This document shows positions 55,187 to 64,000 of a stretch of DNA of 64,000 bases, piece by piece. Positions within the stretch are counted from its first letter, which is position 1; each line of letters starts with the position of its first letter. The notes under the pieces were generated by a model. That model made no database searches. It saw only the letters and a list, made by a program, of their open reading frames with translations, and had not been told where the DNA came from. The position numbers and the translations under genes were made by a program. This stretch comes from Pedococcus sp. 5OH_020 (GTDB lineage: Bacteria > Actinomycetota > Actinomycetes > Actinomycetales > Dermatophilaceae). The stretch covers positions 1 to 64,000 of the forward strand of contig NZ_JAPYZV010000010.1 in assembly GCF_027812955.1 (NCBI RefSeq), in the 5' to 3' direction.

Positions 55187-57484
55187 GTGCCCACCGCCAC
55201 CCGCTCGCCCAAGTCCAAGCCAGCCCGTAAGCGAAGCTCCGAGCTGCCTCGACCGGTGGCCCGCAAGGCGGGGTGGACCGACCTCGACGTCCGCGCCGTC
55301 GACACGGTTCGCCTTCTCGCGGCGGACGCCGTCCAGAAGGTGGGCAACGGTCACCCGGGTACGGCGATGAGCCTGGCGCCAGCGGCGTACCTGTTGTTCC
55401 AGCAGGTGATGACGCACGACCCGAGTGACCCGGCGTGGCTCGGTCGCGACCGGTTCGTGCTCTCGGCGGGGCACTCCAGCCTCACCCAGTACATCCAGCT
55501 CTACCTCTCCGGCTACGGCCTGGAGCTCGACGACCTGAAGGCTCTGCGTACCTGGGGCTCCCTGACTCCCGGCCACCCAGAGGTCCACCACACCACCGGC
55601 GTCGAGATCACCACCGGCCCACTGGGGTCGGGCCTTGCGTCGGCGGTCGGCATGGCGATGGCCCAGCGACGTCAGCGCGGGCTCCTGGACCCGGACGCGA
55701 AGCCCGGCGAGAGCCCCTTCGACCACCATGTCTGGGTGATCGCCTCGGACGGCGACCTCATGGAAGGCGTGTCGTCAGAGGCGAGCTCGCTCGCGGGGCA
55801 CCAGGAGCTCGGCAACCTCACCGTCATCTACGACGCCAACCAGATCTCCATCGAGGACCAGACCAACATCTCGTTCTCCGAGGACGTGGCGATGCGGTAC
55901 CGCGCCTACGGCTGGGACGTCGTCGACGTCGACTGGCGCGGCGACGGCCGGGGAGAGGACTACGTCGAGGACGTCGACGCCCTCTACACCGCGCTGCAGA
56001 GGTCGAAGAACGGCAAGCGCCCCACCCTCGTACGCCTGCACACCATCATCGCCTGGCCGGCCCCGACCAAGCAGGACACCGGGAAGTCGCACGGATCGGC
56101 TCTGGGGGACGCGGAGGTCGAGGCCACCAAGGAGCTTCTGGGCTTCGACCCCAAGAGGACCTTCGAGGTCGAGCGGCCGGTCCTCACGCACGCGCGCAAG
56201 GTGGTCGGCCGCGGCAAGGCCGCGCACAAGCAGTGGAACAAGGCGTATGCCGCGTGGCGCAAGGCGGACGCCGAGCGCGCTGCGCTGCTGGACCGGCTCG
56301 TCGACAGCCGGCTCCCCGAAGGCCTGGACAAGGCGCTCCCGGTCTTCCCCACGGACACCGAGAAGGGTCTGGCCACGCGGGCCGCCTCCGGCAAGGTGCT
56401 CACCGCCCTGGCCGACGTGATGCCGGAGCTCTGGGGCGGGTCCGCCGACCTCGCCGAGTCGAACAACACGACGATGGAGGGAGAGCCGTCCTTCATCCCG
56501 CGGAGCAAGCAGACGCGAGAGTGGAAGGGCGGCCCGTACGGGCGGACGCTGCACTTCGGCATCCGTGAGAACGCCATGGGGATGATCCTCAACGGCGTCG
56601 CGCTCGAGGGGCTGACCCGCCCGTACGGCGGCACGTTCCTGGTGTTCTCCGACTACATGCGCCCTGCCGTGAGGCTGGCCGCCATCCAGCAGATCCCGGT
56701 GACGTACGTGTGGACGCACGACTCCATCGGCCTGGGCGAGGACGGTCCCACCCACCAGCCGATCGAGCACCTCGCGGCGCTGCGGGCCATCCCTGGTCTC
56801 GACGTGGTCCGTCCGGCCGACGCGAACGAGACCGCGGCAGTGTGGGCGCAGGTCCTACGCAACGCGCGGCCCGCCGGCCTGGCCCTCACCCGCCAGAACC
56901 TGCCGGTCATCGACCGCCAGAAGTACGCGAAGACCACCGGGGTGGCCAAGGGCGCGTACGTGCTGGTGGACGGCGGTGAGAACGGCAAGGGCAAGCCGGA
57001 CGTCATCCTGATCGCCACCGGGTCGGAGGTCTCGATCGCCTTGGAGGCCAGGGAATCTCTGGAGCGCCAGGGCGTTGCCACTCGTGTGGTCTCCATGCCG
57101 TGCCGCGAGTGGTTCGAGGAGGCTGGGCGGGCGTACCAGAACCGTGTCCTGCCGCCCGACGTGCGGGCGCGGGTCAGCGTGGAGGCGGCCGTCTCCCTGG
57201 GCTGGCATGACCTGGTCGGCGACGCCGGCCGCAGCATCAGCATCGAGCACTTCGGCGCGTCCGCGGACTACAAGACCCTCTACCGGGAGTTCGGCATCAC
57301 CCCCGAGGCCGTCGTCAAGGCGGCCAAGGAATCGCTCAAGGACGCCAGGGCGACGGCCGGCAGCAGTGCCGCGGCCTCGGTCACCCAGACCCGGCCGCGT
57401 GCGGAGGTCCCTCCCACGCAGGCCACAGACACCACGACCAAGAAGAGCGCTGCGAGAAAGAGCGCAGCCGGCAAAGGGAAGTGA
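55187..57484 (+). CDS. tkt: Transketolase with basic extensions at both ends
   Basis: Thiamine-diphosphate-dependent transketolase of the pentose-phosphate pathway. The core (about 40-720) has [19 protein letters not shown], the ThDP motif [18 protein letters not shown] then [10 protein letters not shown], and the second-domain motif [14 protein letters not shown], with TTGPLGSGL upstream. At 765 residues it is ~65 longer than usual: an N-terminal tail of ~28 residues rich in Lys, Arg, Ser and Pro, and a ~48-residue C-terminal tail ending in alternating Lys/Ala ([14 protein letters not shown]). The tails are not needed for the fold; their role is unknown. First gene of the operon tkt-tal-pgi-zwf-opcA-pgl. 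Confidence 0.95.
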   Translation: MPTATRSPKSKPARKRSSELPRPVARKAGWTDLDVRAVDTVRLLAADAVQKVGNGHPGTAMSLAPAAYLLFQQVMTHDPSDPAWLGRDRFVLSAGHSSLTQYIQLYLSGYGLELDDLKALRTWGSLTPGHPEVHHTTGVEITTGPLGSGLASAVGMAMAQRRQRGLLDPDAKPGESPFDHHVWVIASDGDLMEGVSSEASSLAGHQELGNLTVIYDANQISIEDQTNISFSEDVAMRYRAYGWDVVDVDWRGDGRGEDYVEDVDALYTALQRSKNGKRPTLVRLHTIIAWPAPTKQDTGKSHGSALGDAEVEATKELLGFDPKRTFEVERPVLTHARKVVGRGKAAHKQWNKAYAAWRKADAERAALLDRLVDSRLPEGLDKALPVFPTDTEKGLATRAASGKVLTALADVMPELWGGSADLAESNNTTMEGEPSFIPRSKQTREWKGGPYGRTLHFGIRENAMGMILNGVALEGLTRPYGGTFLVFSDYMRPAVRLAAIQQIPVTYVWTHDSIGLGEDGPTHQPIEHLAALRAIPGLDVVRPADANETAAVWAQVLRNARPAGLALTRQNLPVIDRQKYAKTTGVAKGAYVLVDGGENGKGKPDVILIATGSEVSIALEARESLERQGVATRVVSMPCREWFEEAGRAYQNRVLPPDVRARVSVEAAVSLGWHDLVGDAGRSISIEHFGASADYKTLYREFGITPEAVVKAAKESLKDARATAGSSAAASVTQTRPRAEVPPTQATDTTTKKSAARKSAAGKGK

Positions 57485-57489
57485 CTCAC

Positions 57490-58635
57490 GTGACTGACAA
57501 CACCGCACTCCAGGCACTGGCCGACAACGGCGTGTCCATCTGGCTCGACGACCTCTCGCGCGACCGCATCGAGACCGGGAACCTCCAGGAGCTCATCGAC
57601 CGCAAGGGTGTCGTCGGGGTGACGACGAACCCCTCGATCTTCCAGGCGGCGCTGGCCAAGGGCGACCGGTACGACGCGGACCTGCGCCGGTTCGCCGCGG
57701 AGGGCAAGGACGTCGACGAGACGGTCTTCGGGCTCACCACTGCCGACGTGCGCAACGCCTGCGACATCCTGCTCCCGGTATACGAGTCCACGGAAGGCAA
57801 GGACGGTCGCGTGTCCATCGAGGTGGACCCGCGGCTGGCCCACGACACCGGCAAGACGGTCGACCAGGCCAAGGAGCTCGCCGCCGCGGTGGACCGACCC
57901 AACGTGCTCATCAAGATCCCCGCCACCGTGGAGGGGCTGCCGGCGATCGCGCAGGTCCTTGCCGAGGGCATCAGCGTCAACGTGACCCTCATCTTCTCCC
58001 TCGACCGGTACCGCGGCGTCATGAACGCCTTCCTCACCGGCCTGGAGCAGGCCCGCGAGAAGGGCCGGGACCTGTCCCGGATCCACTCGGTCGCCTCCTT
58101 CTTCGTCTCCCGTGTCGACACCGAGGTCGACAAGCGCCTCGACGCGACCGACGGCGACAGGGCATCGGAGGCAGCCGGGCTGAAGGGCAAGGCCGCGGTG
58201 GCCAACGCGCGTCTCGCCTACCAGGCGTACGAGGAGGTCTTCTCCACCCCGCGCTGGAAGAATCTCGAGGACGACGGCGCACACGCGCAGCGGCCGCTGT
58301 GGGCCTCCACCGGTGTGAAGGACCCGGCCTACCCGGACACCATGTACGTCACCGAGCTGGTGGCGCCGAACACCGTCAACACCATGCCGGAGAAGACCCT
58401 CGACGCGGTGGCGGACCACGGCGAGATCACCGGGGACACCATCACCGGACGCTACGCCGAGGCCTCCGAGGTCCTGGACCGGCTGGAGGCGCTGGGCATC
58501 TCCTACGCCGACGTGACCGCCCAGCTGGAGCGCGAGGGTGTCGAGAAGTTCGAGGCCTCCTGGGGCGAGCTCATCGACGAGGCCCAGCACGACCTCGACC
58601 TGGCCCGCGCCGACGCGGAGCAGAGCACCAAGTGA
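57490..58635 (+). CDS. tal: Transaldolase
   Basis: A 381-residue transaldolase, which moves dihydroxyacetone between sugar phosphates. The Schiff-base Lys is in [28 protein letters not shown] and [18 protein letters not shown] are typical of the long actinobacterial type. Two GTG codons are possible: 57481 overlaps the tkt stop but has no room for a ribosome site, while 57490 follows GGGAAG by nine bases and gives the family start [10 protein letters not shown]; the latter was chosen. Confidence 0.95.
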   Translation: MTDNTALQALADNGVSIWLDDLSRDRIETGNLQELIDRKGVVGVTTNPSIFQAALAKGDRYDADLRRFAAEGKDVDETVFGLTTADVRNACDILLPVYESTEGKDGRVSIEVDPRLAHDTGKTVDQAKELAAAVDRPNVLIKIPATVEGLPAIAQVLAEGISVNVTLIFSLDRYRGVMNAFLTGLEQAREKGRDLSRIHSVASFFVSRVDTEVDKRLDATDGDRASEAAGLKGKAAVANARLAYQAYEEVFSTPRWKNLEDDGAHAQRPLWASTGVKDPAYPDTMYVTELVAPNTVNTMPEKTLDAVADHGEITGDTITGRYAEASEVLDRLEALGISYADVTAQLEREGVEKFEASWGELIDEAQHDLDLARADAEQSTK

Positions 58636-60296
58636 GCGCACTCGGCGTGGTGGCGTCCGGCGCGGCGGCGGATGCGATCACGACGGCAGTGCCGGACCTC
58701 GTCGACGCCCGGTTCGCCAGCAGGCTGTTCGCCCAGGACGCCACACTGTGGGGCTCCGAGGCGGAGTCCGAGTCGGCGGTCCGCCTGTCGTGGGTCAACC
58801 TGCCGCGCGCTTCCCGCCCGCTGGTCGGTGAGGTGGCGGCGCTGCGGGACCAGCTGCGCTCCGACGGCGTCGACCGCGTGGTGCTGTGCGGCATGGGCGG
58901 CTCGTCCCTGGCGCCCGAGGTCATCTGCGCGACGGCCGGCGTCGAGCTCGTGGTGCTGGACTCGTCCCAGCCGGACATGGTGCGCGAGGCGATCGTGGAC
59001 CTGCAGCGCACGGTCGTGGTTGTGTCGAGCAAGTCCGGCTCCACGGTCGAGACGGACTCCCAGCGGCGCGCGTTCCAGGCGGCGTTCGAGGCCGAGGGCA
59101 TCGACCCGACCGCTCGGATCGTCGTCGTCACCGACCCCGGCAGCCCCCTGGACGAGGAGGCTCGGTCCGGCGGCTACCGCGTGGTCAACGCAGACCCGAA
59201 CGTGGGCGGCCGCTACTCCGCGCTGACCGCCTTCGGGCTCGTCCCGTCCGGTCTGGCCGGTGCCGACCTCGAAGCCCTCCTCGACGACGCGGAGGCCGTG
59301 TCCGACGTGCTCAGCGCAGACGACGACGCCAACCCGGGGCTGCGGCTGGCCGCGGCCATGGCCGGGACCTCTCCCCTGCGGGACAAGCTCGTCCTCGTCG
59401 ACGACGGTTCCGGCATCGTCGGGTTCGCCGACTGGGCGGAGCAGCTCATCGCCGAGAGCACGGGCAAGCAGGGCACCGGGGTCCTTCCGGTCGTCGTGGG
59501 TGGTGGCGGCGACCCGGAGGTCGCCGCGCCGGCCGCGGACGTCACGGTGGCGCGACTGGTGAGCGACTCCGACGCCGACGACGTGCAGGTCGAGGCAGAC
59601 GTGGAGGTGGATTCCGACCGGTCGGAGGTGCGCGTCAGCGGGCCGCTCGGGGCGCAGCTGCTCCTGTGGGAGGTCGCTACGGCGGCTGCCGGGCGTCTGC
59701 TGGGGATCAACCCGTTCGACCAGCCGGACGTGGAGAGCGCGAAGAAGGCCGCACGCGCCCTGCTGGACCAGGGGGTCGGAGCCGCCGCAGAGCCTGCTGC
59801 CACGGACGGCGCGGTCGAGATCCGCGCCCTAGGCGGCGACTGGCTGGGCGAGGCGAAGACCGTGCCGGACGCTGTGGCGGCGCTCTTCGGCGAGCTGGAC
59901 CGCGAGCACGGCTACGTCGCCGTGATGGCCTACCTCGACCGCCTGCGCGACGCCGAGCTGGCGCAGGTCCGACCGGGAGTCGCCCGGCATACCGGACGGC
60001 CCACCACGTTCGGCTGGGGTCCCCGGTTCCTGCACTCGACGGGGCAGTTCCACAAGGGTGGTCCTACCACGGGCGTCTACCTGCAGGTCACCACCGCTCC
60101 GCACGAGGACCTGTCCATCCCGGGACGTGACTTCACCTTCGGCGACTTCATCGCCTCCCAGGCCGCGGGCGACGCGCAAGTGCTCGCGGAGCACCACCGG
60201 CCTGTACTCCAGCTGCACCTCACCGACCACGACTCCGGCCTGCGCCAGGTCGTCAAGGCGCTGTCCGAGCTGCCGCCCACGAAAGGCACCGTATGA
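58632..60296 (+). CDS. pgi: Glucose-6-phosphate isomerase, actinobacterial operon type
   Basis: A 554-residue SIS-fold isomerase interconverting glucose-6-phosphate and fructose-6-phosphate. First SIS domain: [16 protein letters not shown] and [19 protein letters not shown]; second-domain elements include [20 protein letters not shown] and [16 protein letters not shown]; near the C-terminus, [19 protein letters not shown]. This divergent Pgi recurs between tal and zwf in actinobacteria. GTG overlaps the tal stop (GTGA). A second, classical Pgi elsewhere in the genome is possible. Confidence 0.93.
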   Translation: MSALGVVASGAAADAITTAVPDLVDARFASRLFAQDATLWGSEAESESAVRLSWVNLPRASRPLVGEVAALRDQLRSDGVDRVVLCGMGGSSLAPEVICATAGVELVVLDSSQPDMVREAIVDLQRTVVVVSSKSGSTVETDSQRRAFQAAFEAEGIDPTARIVVVTDPGSPLDEEARSGGYRVVNADPNVGGRYSALTAFGLVPSGLAGADLEALLDDAEAVSDVLSADDDANPGLRLAAAMAGTSPLRDKLVLVDDGSGIVGFADWAEQLIAESTGKQGTGVLPVVVGGGGDPEVAAPAADVTVARLVSDSDADDVQVEADVEVDSDRSEVRVSGPLGAQLLLWEVATAAAGRLLGINPFDQPDVESAKKAARALLDQGVGAAAEPAATDGAVEIRALGGDWLGEAKTVPDAVAALFGELDREHGYVAVMAYLDRLRDAELAQVRPGVARHTGRPTTFGWGPRFLHSTGQFHKGGPTTGVYLQVTTAPHEDLSIPGRDFTFGDFIASQAAGDAQVLAEHHRPVLQLHLTDHDSGLRQVVKALSELPPTKGTV

Positions 60297-61837
60297 GTCC
60301 GACGCGCGTGACGCAGGAGAGCAACCCCCTGCGGGACCCACGCGACAAGAGGCTTCCGCGCATCGCCGGCCCGTGCGGGCTGGTCCTCTTCGGCGTCACG
60401 GGGGACCTCGCTCGCAAGAAGCTCATGCCCGCGATCTACGACCTGGCGAACCGTGGGCTCCTGCCCCCAGGCTTCTCCCTCGTCGGGTTCGCCCGTCGCG
60501 ACTGGGCCGACCAGGACTTCGGGAAGGTCGTGTACGAGGCGGTCAAGCAGCACGCCCGGACGCCGTTCCGGGAGAGTGTCTGGCGCAACCTGGCGGAGGG
60601 GTTCCGTTTCGTACCAGGGGTCTTCGACGACCCCGCCGCGTTCGACCTGCTGTCCGAGACGGTGAAGTCGCTCGAGGACGAGCGAGGCACCGGTGGCAAC
60701 CAGGCGTTCTACCTCTCCATCCCACCCAGCATGTTCTCGGTGGTGTGCGAGCAGCTCGAGCGGTCCGGCCTGAGCAAGCCGGCCGGTGACTCCTGGCGGC
60801 GCGTGGTCATCGAGAAGCCGTTCGGCCACGACCTGAAGAGCGCCCGGGAGCTCAACGACATCGTCGAGGGCGTGTTCCCTCCGGACGCCGTCTTCCGGAT
60901 CGACCACTACCTCGGCAAGGAGACCGTCCAGAACCTGCTGGCGCTGCGCTTCGCCAACCAGATGTTCGAGCCGGTGTGGAACGCCAACTACGTCGACCAC
61001 GTCCAGATCACCATGGCCGAGGACATCGGCATCGGCGGCCGCGCCGGCTACTACGATGGCATCGGCGCCGCGCGGGACGTCATCCAGAACCACCTGCTGC
61101 AGCTGCTGGCCCTCACCGCGATGGAGGAGCCTGTGTCCTTCGCCGCCGAGCACCTGCGCGCGGAGAAGGAGAAGGTCCTGTCGGCGGTGCGGCTGCCCAA
61201 GGACCTGTCCAGGGCCACTGCCCGCGGCCAGTACGCAGCCGGCTGGCAGGGCGGCGAGGAGGTACGCGGCTACCTCGAGGAGGAAGGCGTCGCCGCCGGC
61301 TCGCGCACCGAGACCTATGCCGCGCTGAAGCTGGAGATCGACTCCCGTCGGTGGGCAGGGGTGCCCTTCTACCTGCGCACGGGCAAGCGGCTGGGCAAGC
61401 GGGTGACCGAGATCGCCGTGGTGTTCAAGAAGGCCCCGCACCTGCCGTTCAACGACACCGCGACGGAGGAGCTGGGGCAGAACGCCATCGTCATCCGGGT
61501 GCAGCCCGACGAGGGCATCACCATGAGGTTCGGCGCGAAGGTGCCCGGTGCCCAGATGGAGGTGCGGGACGTCACCATGGACTTCGGGTACGGCCGCTCC
61601 TTCACCGAGTCGAGCCCAGAGGCATACGAGCGGCTCATCCTCGACGTGCTCCTCGGTGACCCACCGCTGTTCCCGCGGCATGAGGAGGTCGAGCTGTCCT
61701 GGCAGATCCTCGACCCGGTCGAGGCGTTCTGGGCCAAGCAGAAGGTCAACCCGGAGCCGTACCTCTCGGGCGGCTGGGGACCGGCCAGTGCCGACGAGAT
61801 GATGCATCGTGACGGCCGCGCCTGGAGGATGCCGTGA
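60293..61837 (+). CDS. zwf: Glucose-6-phosphate dehydrogenase
   Basis: A 514-residue enzyme oxidising glucose-6-phosphate to 6-phosphogluconolactone with reduction of NADP, the main NADPH source. NADP motif: FGVTGDLARKKLMPAIYDL; substrate-binding and catalytic region FRIDHYLGKETVQNLLALRF with the catalytic His nearby; VIEKPFGHDL is also conserved. ATG overlaps the pgi stop (ATGA). The next gene, opcA, encodes the factor that activates this enzyme in actinobacteria and cyanobacteria. Confidence 0.97.
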   Translation: MSPTRVTQESNPLRDPRDKRLPRIAGPCGLVLFGVTGDLARKKLMPAIYDLANRGLLPPGFSLVGFARRDWADQDFGKVVYEAVKQHARTPFRESVWRNLAEGFRFVPGVFDDPAAFDLLSETVKSLEDERGTGGNQAFYLSIPPSMFSVVCEQLERSGLSKPAGDSWRRVVIEKPFGHDLKSARELNDIVEGVFPPDAVFRIDHYLGKETVQNLLALRFANQMFEPVWNANYVDHVQITMAEDIGIGGRAGYYDGIGAARDVIQNHLLQLLALTAMEEPVSFAAEHLRAEKEKVLSAVRLPKDLSRATARGQYAAGWQGGEEVRGYLEEEGVAAGSRTETYAALKLEIDSRRWAGVPFYLRTGKRLGKRVTEIAVVFKKAPHLPFNDTATEELGQNAIVIRVQPDEGITMRFGAKVPGAQMEVRDVTMDFGYGRSFTESSPEAYERLILDVLLGDPPLFPRHEEVELSWQILDPVEAFWAKQKVNPEPYLSGGWGPASADEMMHRDGRAWRMP

Positions 61838-63057
61838 TCGTCGACCTGCCCAACACCTCGACCGTCGCCATCAGCAAGAAGCTCGTCCAGCTCCGGCAGG
61901 ACACGGGCGCGATGGCCCTGGGCCGCGTGCTGACGCTCGTCATCGTCGTCGACGAGCAGGATGCCGAGGAGGCCATCGAGGCCGCCAACGCGGCCAGTCG
62001 TCAGCATCCCTGCCGGATCATCGCGGTGGTGCTGGGCAACAAGAGGGGCGTGTCCCGGCTGGACGGCCAGATCCGGGTCGGAGGTGACGCGGGAGCCAGC
62101 GAGGTCGTCGTGCTCCGGCTCTACGGCGCGCTGACCGAGCACGGGCGCAGCGTCGTCACGCCGCTGCTGCTGCCGGACTCCCCTGTGGTCGCCTGGTGGC
62201 CGCAGGAGGCGCCGCCCAACGTCTCTGCGGACCCGATCGGGTCCATGGCCCAGCGCCGGATCACCGATGCCGCGGCCACCAAGAACCCGCGCAAGGCGCT
62301 GCAGGCGCGCGCCAAGACGTATGCCGACGGCGACACCGACCTGGCGTGGACCCGCATCACGCTGTGGCGTGGTCTGCTGGCGGCGGCCCTCGACCAGCCG
62401 CCGTACGAACCGGTGCTCGAGGCCACCGTCACCGGAGGCAGCGACTCGCCGTCGACCGACCTTCTGGCGGCCTGGCTCGCCCAGACGTTGCGTTGCAAGG
62501 TGACTCGCGCCCGCAGCCGCGCAGGCACCGGGATGGTGAGCGTGCGGCTGGAGCGGCGCAGCGGCGCGGTGGACCTCGTCAGGCCGGACGGTACGACGGC
62601 GACCCTGACCCAGCCCAGGCAGCCGGTCCGGCGGATCACGCTGGCTCGGCGTGCCACGGCCGAGTGCCTGGCCGACGAGCTCCGTCGTCTGGACCCCGAC
62701 GACGTGTACGAGGAGACGATCCGCAAGGGGCTGCCCCGGGTGGGTGCGAAGACCGTGACGGCCGGCGAGGCCGTCCGTGAGGGTGACGCGCCCTCGACCC
62801 AGGAGGCGGCTGCCGAGGTGCGCCGGTTGCGCCGGCAGAACCATCACGCGTCCAGCTCCGCCATGGTGCGCGCCGGTTCAGTTGCGGAGAAGCCGGCGGA
62901 CGACACGGCGGTCAAGCACGCTGCGGCCAGCAAGCTCGCGAAGGTCACGACGGGGGCTGACGGTGCCGCCGACCGCGACGGTGACCGTGACCGTGCCCCT
63001 GACGGGGCAAAGGCGGCGGCCGGCAGCGGCAAGCCGGCAGCGAAGAAGTCGCGGTGA
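61834..63057 (+). CDS. opcA: Glucose-6-phosphate dehydrogenase assembly protein OpcA
   Basis: A 407-residue OpcA family protein needed for assembly or redox activation of Zwf. The family core runs from MIVDLPNTSTVAISKKLVQL to about residue 310 with VVAWWPQEAPPNVSADPIG and LAWTRITLWRGLLAAAL. The last ~95 residues are an Ala/Lys/Asp-rich disordered tail that ends in lysines (KPAAKKSR) and recalls the tail of the operon's Tkt. Start GTG overlaps the zwf stop. Confidence 0.93.
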   Translation: MIVDLPNTSTVAISKKLVQLRQDTGAMALGRVLTLVIVVDEQDAEEAIEAANAASRQHPCRIIAVVLGNKRGVSRLDGQIRVGGDAGASEVVVLRLYGALTEHGRSVVTPLLLPDSPVVAWWPQEAPPNVSADPIGSMAQRRITDAAATKNPRKALQARAKTYADGDTDLAWTRITLWRGLLAAALDQPPYEPVLEATVTGGSDSPSTDLLAAWLAQTLRCKVTRARSRAGTGMVSVRLERRSGAVDLVRPDGTTATLTQPRQPVRRITLARRATAECLADELRRLDPDDVYEETIRKGLPRVGAKTVTAGEAVREGDAPSTQEAAAEVRRLRRQNHHASSSAMVRAGSVAEKPADDTAVKHAAASKLAKVTTGADGAADRDGDRDRAPDGAKAAAGSGKPAAKKSR

Positions 63058-63806
63058 GCACGCCCGCCCGGGTGGTCGTCCACCCCGACAAGCAGGTCCT
63101 CGCCGACCTCTCCGGCGCGCGGCTGCTGGTAGCCCTGGTCGACGCCCAGGCCGCCCGTGGCGAAGCACATGTCGTCCTCACCGGCGGCTCGATGGGGTCG
63201 GCCATCCTCGCGTCGCTCGGGGCGAGCCCCGGCCGGGACGCGGTGGACTGGGGTCGGCTGCACGTGTGGTGGGGCGACGAGCGGTTCCTGCCGTCCGGCG
63301 ACCCCGACCGCAACGAGACCCAGAACCGGGAGGCTCTGCTGGGCTCCGTGCCGCTGGACCCGAGGCGGGTCCACGCCATACCGGGCCCAGACGGGCCCGA
63401 TGGCGACGACGTCGCTGCGGCGGCGAGCCGCTATGCGGCTGAGCTGGCCTCCGCGGCCCCAGACGGCGAGCCGTCCCCTACGTTCGACGTCATGCTGCTC
63501 GGCGTCGGTCCGGACGGCCACATCGCATCCTTGTTCCCGGGGCACCCCGACCAGCTCACCTCCGGCGTCGCGGCAGCCGCCGTCCATGACTCACCCAAGC
63601 CGCCTCCGACCCGGATCACGCTGACGTTCGAGACGCTGCGCCGTTCAGACCGGGTGTGGTTCCTGGTCGCAGGAGCTGACAAGGCGGAGGCTGTCCGGAA
63701 CGGAGTGCACGGCGCAGAACCCAGCGCGTCGTCGGCAGCTCAGGTCCAGGGCCTCCAGGAGACGCTGTGGCTCGTCGACGCGGACGCCGCGTCCGGGCTG
63801 CACTGA
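63054..63806 (+). CDS. pgl: 6-phosphogluconolactonase
   Basis: A 250-residue lactonase that hydrolyses the product of Zwf to 6-phosphogluconate. It has the DevB/NagB-type fold: VVLTGGSMGSAILASL, HVWWGDERFLPSGDPDRNE and the substrate-site motif LLGVGPDGHIASLFPGHP, followed by RITLTFETLRRSDRVWFLV. Start GTG overlaps the opcA stop (GTGA). The last codons and stop are duplicated downstream in a 23-base direct repeat. Confidence 0.96.
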   Translation: MSTPARVVVHPDKQVLADLSGARLLVALVDAQAARGEAHVVLTGGSMGSAILASLGASPGRDAVDWGRLHVWWGDERFLPSGDPDRNETQNREALLGSVPLDPRRVHAIPGPDGPDGDDVAAAASRYAAELASAAPDGEPSPTFDVMLLGVGPDGHIASLFPGHPDQLTSGVAAAAVHDSPKPPPTRITLTFETLRRSDRVWFLVAGADKAEAVRNGVHGAEPSASSAAQVQGLQETLWLVDADAASGLH

Positions 63807-63833
63807 CCTGCGCGTCCGGGCTGCACTGACCTT
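63788..63833. repeat. 23-base tandem duplication across the pgl stop codon
   Basis: CGCGTCCGGGCTGCACTGAC and the two following bases (CT) are repeated with a period of 23 (63788 and 63811), so the codons for the last residues and the TGA appear twice. The second copy is untranslated. Confidence 0.85.
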
Positions 63834-63840
63834 GTAGCCC

Positions 63841-63974
63841 GCGACTTTGTATGCGGGATGCCGATCCACCCCGGCCGATAGTGGCCCCCAGCGCGGCCGA
63901 CCGCATACAAAGTCGCCGGATGGTGCGGCTGCCAGCGCGGCCGACCGCATACGAAGTCGCCGGATGGTGCGGCG
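63841..63974. repeat. Inverted repeat with duplicated 44-base right half
   Basis: GCGACTTTGTATGCGG (63841-63856) is a perfect 16-base inverted match of 63901-63916, and matches 63945-63960 with one mismatch. The right half belongs to a 44-base unit that is directly repeated (63888-63931 and 63932-63974). The array fills the gap between pgl and the leftward gene entering from the right, so it may act as a bidirectional terminator. Confidence 0.88.
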
Positions 63975-64000
63975 CTACTGGATGAGCTTGCGCTCGCGAA
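63975..64000 (-). CDS. Possible 3' end of a leftward gene (cut by window edge)
   Basis: Reading leftward from the edge gives RERKLIQ followed by a TAG stop at 63977-63975. The repeat array ends exactly here, as expected if a gene begins to be conserved at this point. Too short to identify. Confidence 0.3.

Overview
This window is a high-GC actinobacterial chromosome segment. Supporting signs are frequent GTG starts, F420-type and corynebacterial-type enzymes, and the gene order suf - ABC - ctaA - ctaB - tkt - tal - pgi - zwf - opcA - pgl, which is a conserved actinobacterial block. The combination of glycogen and cyanophycin storage genes and the style of intergenic DNA would fit the Intrasporangiaceae (Janibacter/Phycicoccus/Tetrasphaera-like), but that family assignment is inference. 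About 60 protein genes were identified. I saw no tRNA, rRNA, CRISPR array, insertion sequence, transposase, integrase or phage gene, so this is mostly vertically inherited core chromosome with a few lineage-specific inserts.

Layout. 0.2-5.2 kb: two paralogous ~61-residue CxCGGAS proteins flank alanine dehydrogenase (ald) and an ATP-dependent DNA ligase (ligB); then a MarR regulator and an MFS transporter. 5.2-11.5 kb: HipA-like/DUF3037 pair, a SpoU-family RNA methyltransferase, TauE/SafE permease, NfeD/SPFH membrane pair, a lone ABC ATPase and an unknown conserved protein. 11.5-22.3 kb: storage and serine metabolism: glgA and glgC (divergent), an LLM-class oxidoreductase, serB, then a cyanophycin locus (cphB, cphA, and a convergent protein with a CphA-like N region, a Mur ligase and a TPR tail but no ATP-grasp). 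22.3-28.3 kb: fabG-fabI, small proteins, moaA, SURF1, an ABC exporter.

28.3-36.2 kb: one tightly overlapping leftward operon for assimilatory sulfate reduction and siroheme: sir - zinc ribbon - cysH - cysD - cysN - cysG - cbiX - enoyl-CoA hydratase. There is no APS kinase in it, which agrees with the Cys-Cys/CxxC signature of CysH (APS reductase). 36.3-39.0 kb: an ABC-F ATPase and a zinc metallopeptidase. 39.0-46.4 kb: the complete suf operon for Fe-S cluster assembly, headed by its regulator sufR and ending with a Vms1-like release factor. 46.5-50.2 kb: a lineage-specific insert with a 996-residue LuxR-family ATPase preceded by two small paralogous proteins. 50.3-54.9 kb: ABC transporter, heme A synthase (ctaA), an SDR and heme O synthase (ctaB). 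55.2-63.8 kb: the pentose-phosphate operon tkt-tal-pgi-zwf-opcA-pgl. The window ends in a repeat-rich convergent gap and the last codons of a leftward gene.

How genes work together: cysteine biosynthesis (sulfite via cysD/N/H/sir, siroheme via cysG/cbiX) supplies sulfur for the SUF system; siroheme and Fe-S clusters in turn serve Sir, CysH and MoaA. CtaB, CtaA and SURF1 serve cytochrome oxidase. The zwf operon supplies NADPH for sulfate reduction and fatty-acid synthesis. Two recurring themes are start codons placed 6-8 bases after a TAnnnT hexamer (likely leaderless transcripts) and genes linked by ATGA/GTGA/TGATG overlaps.
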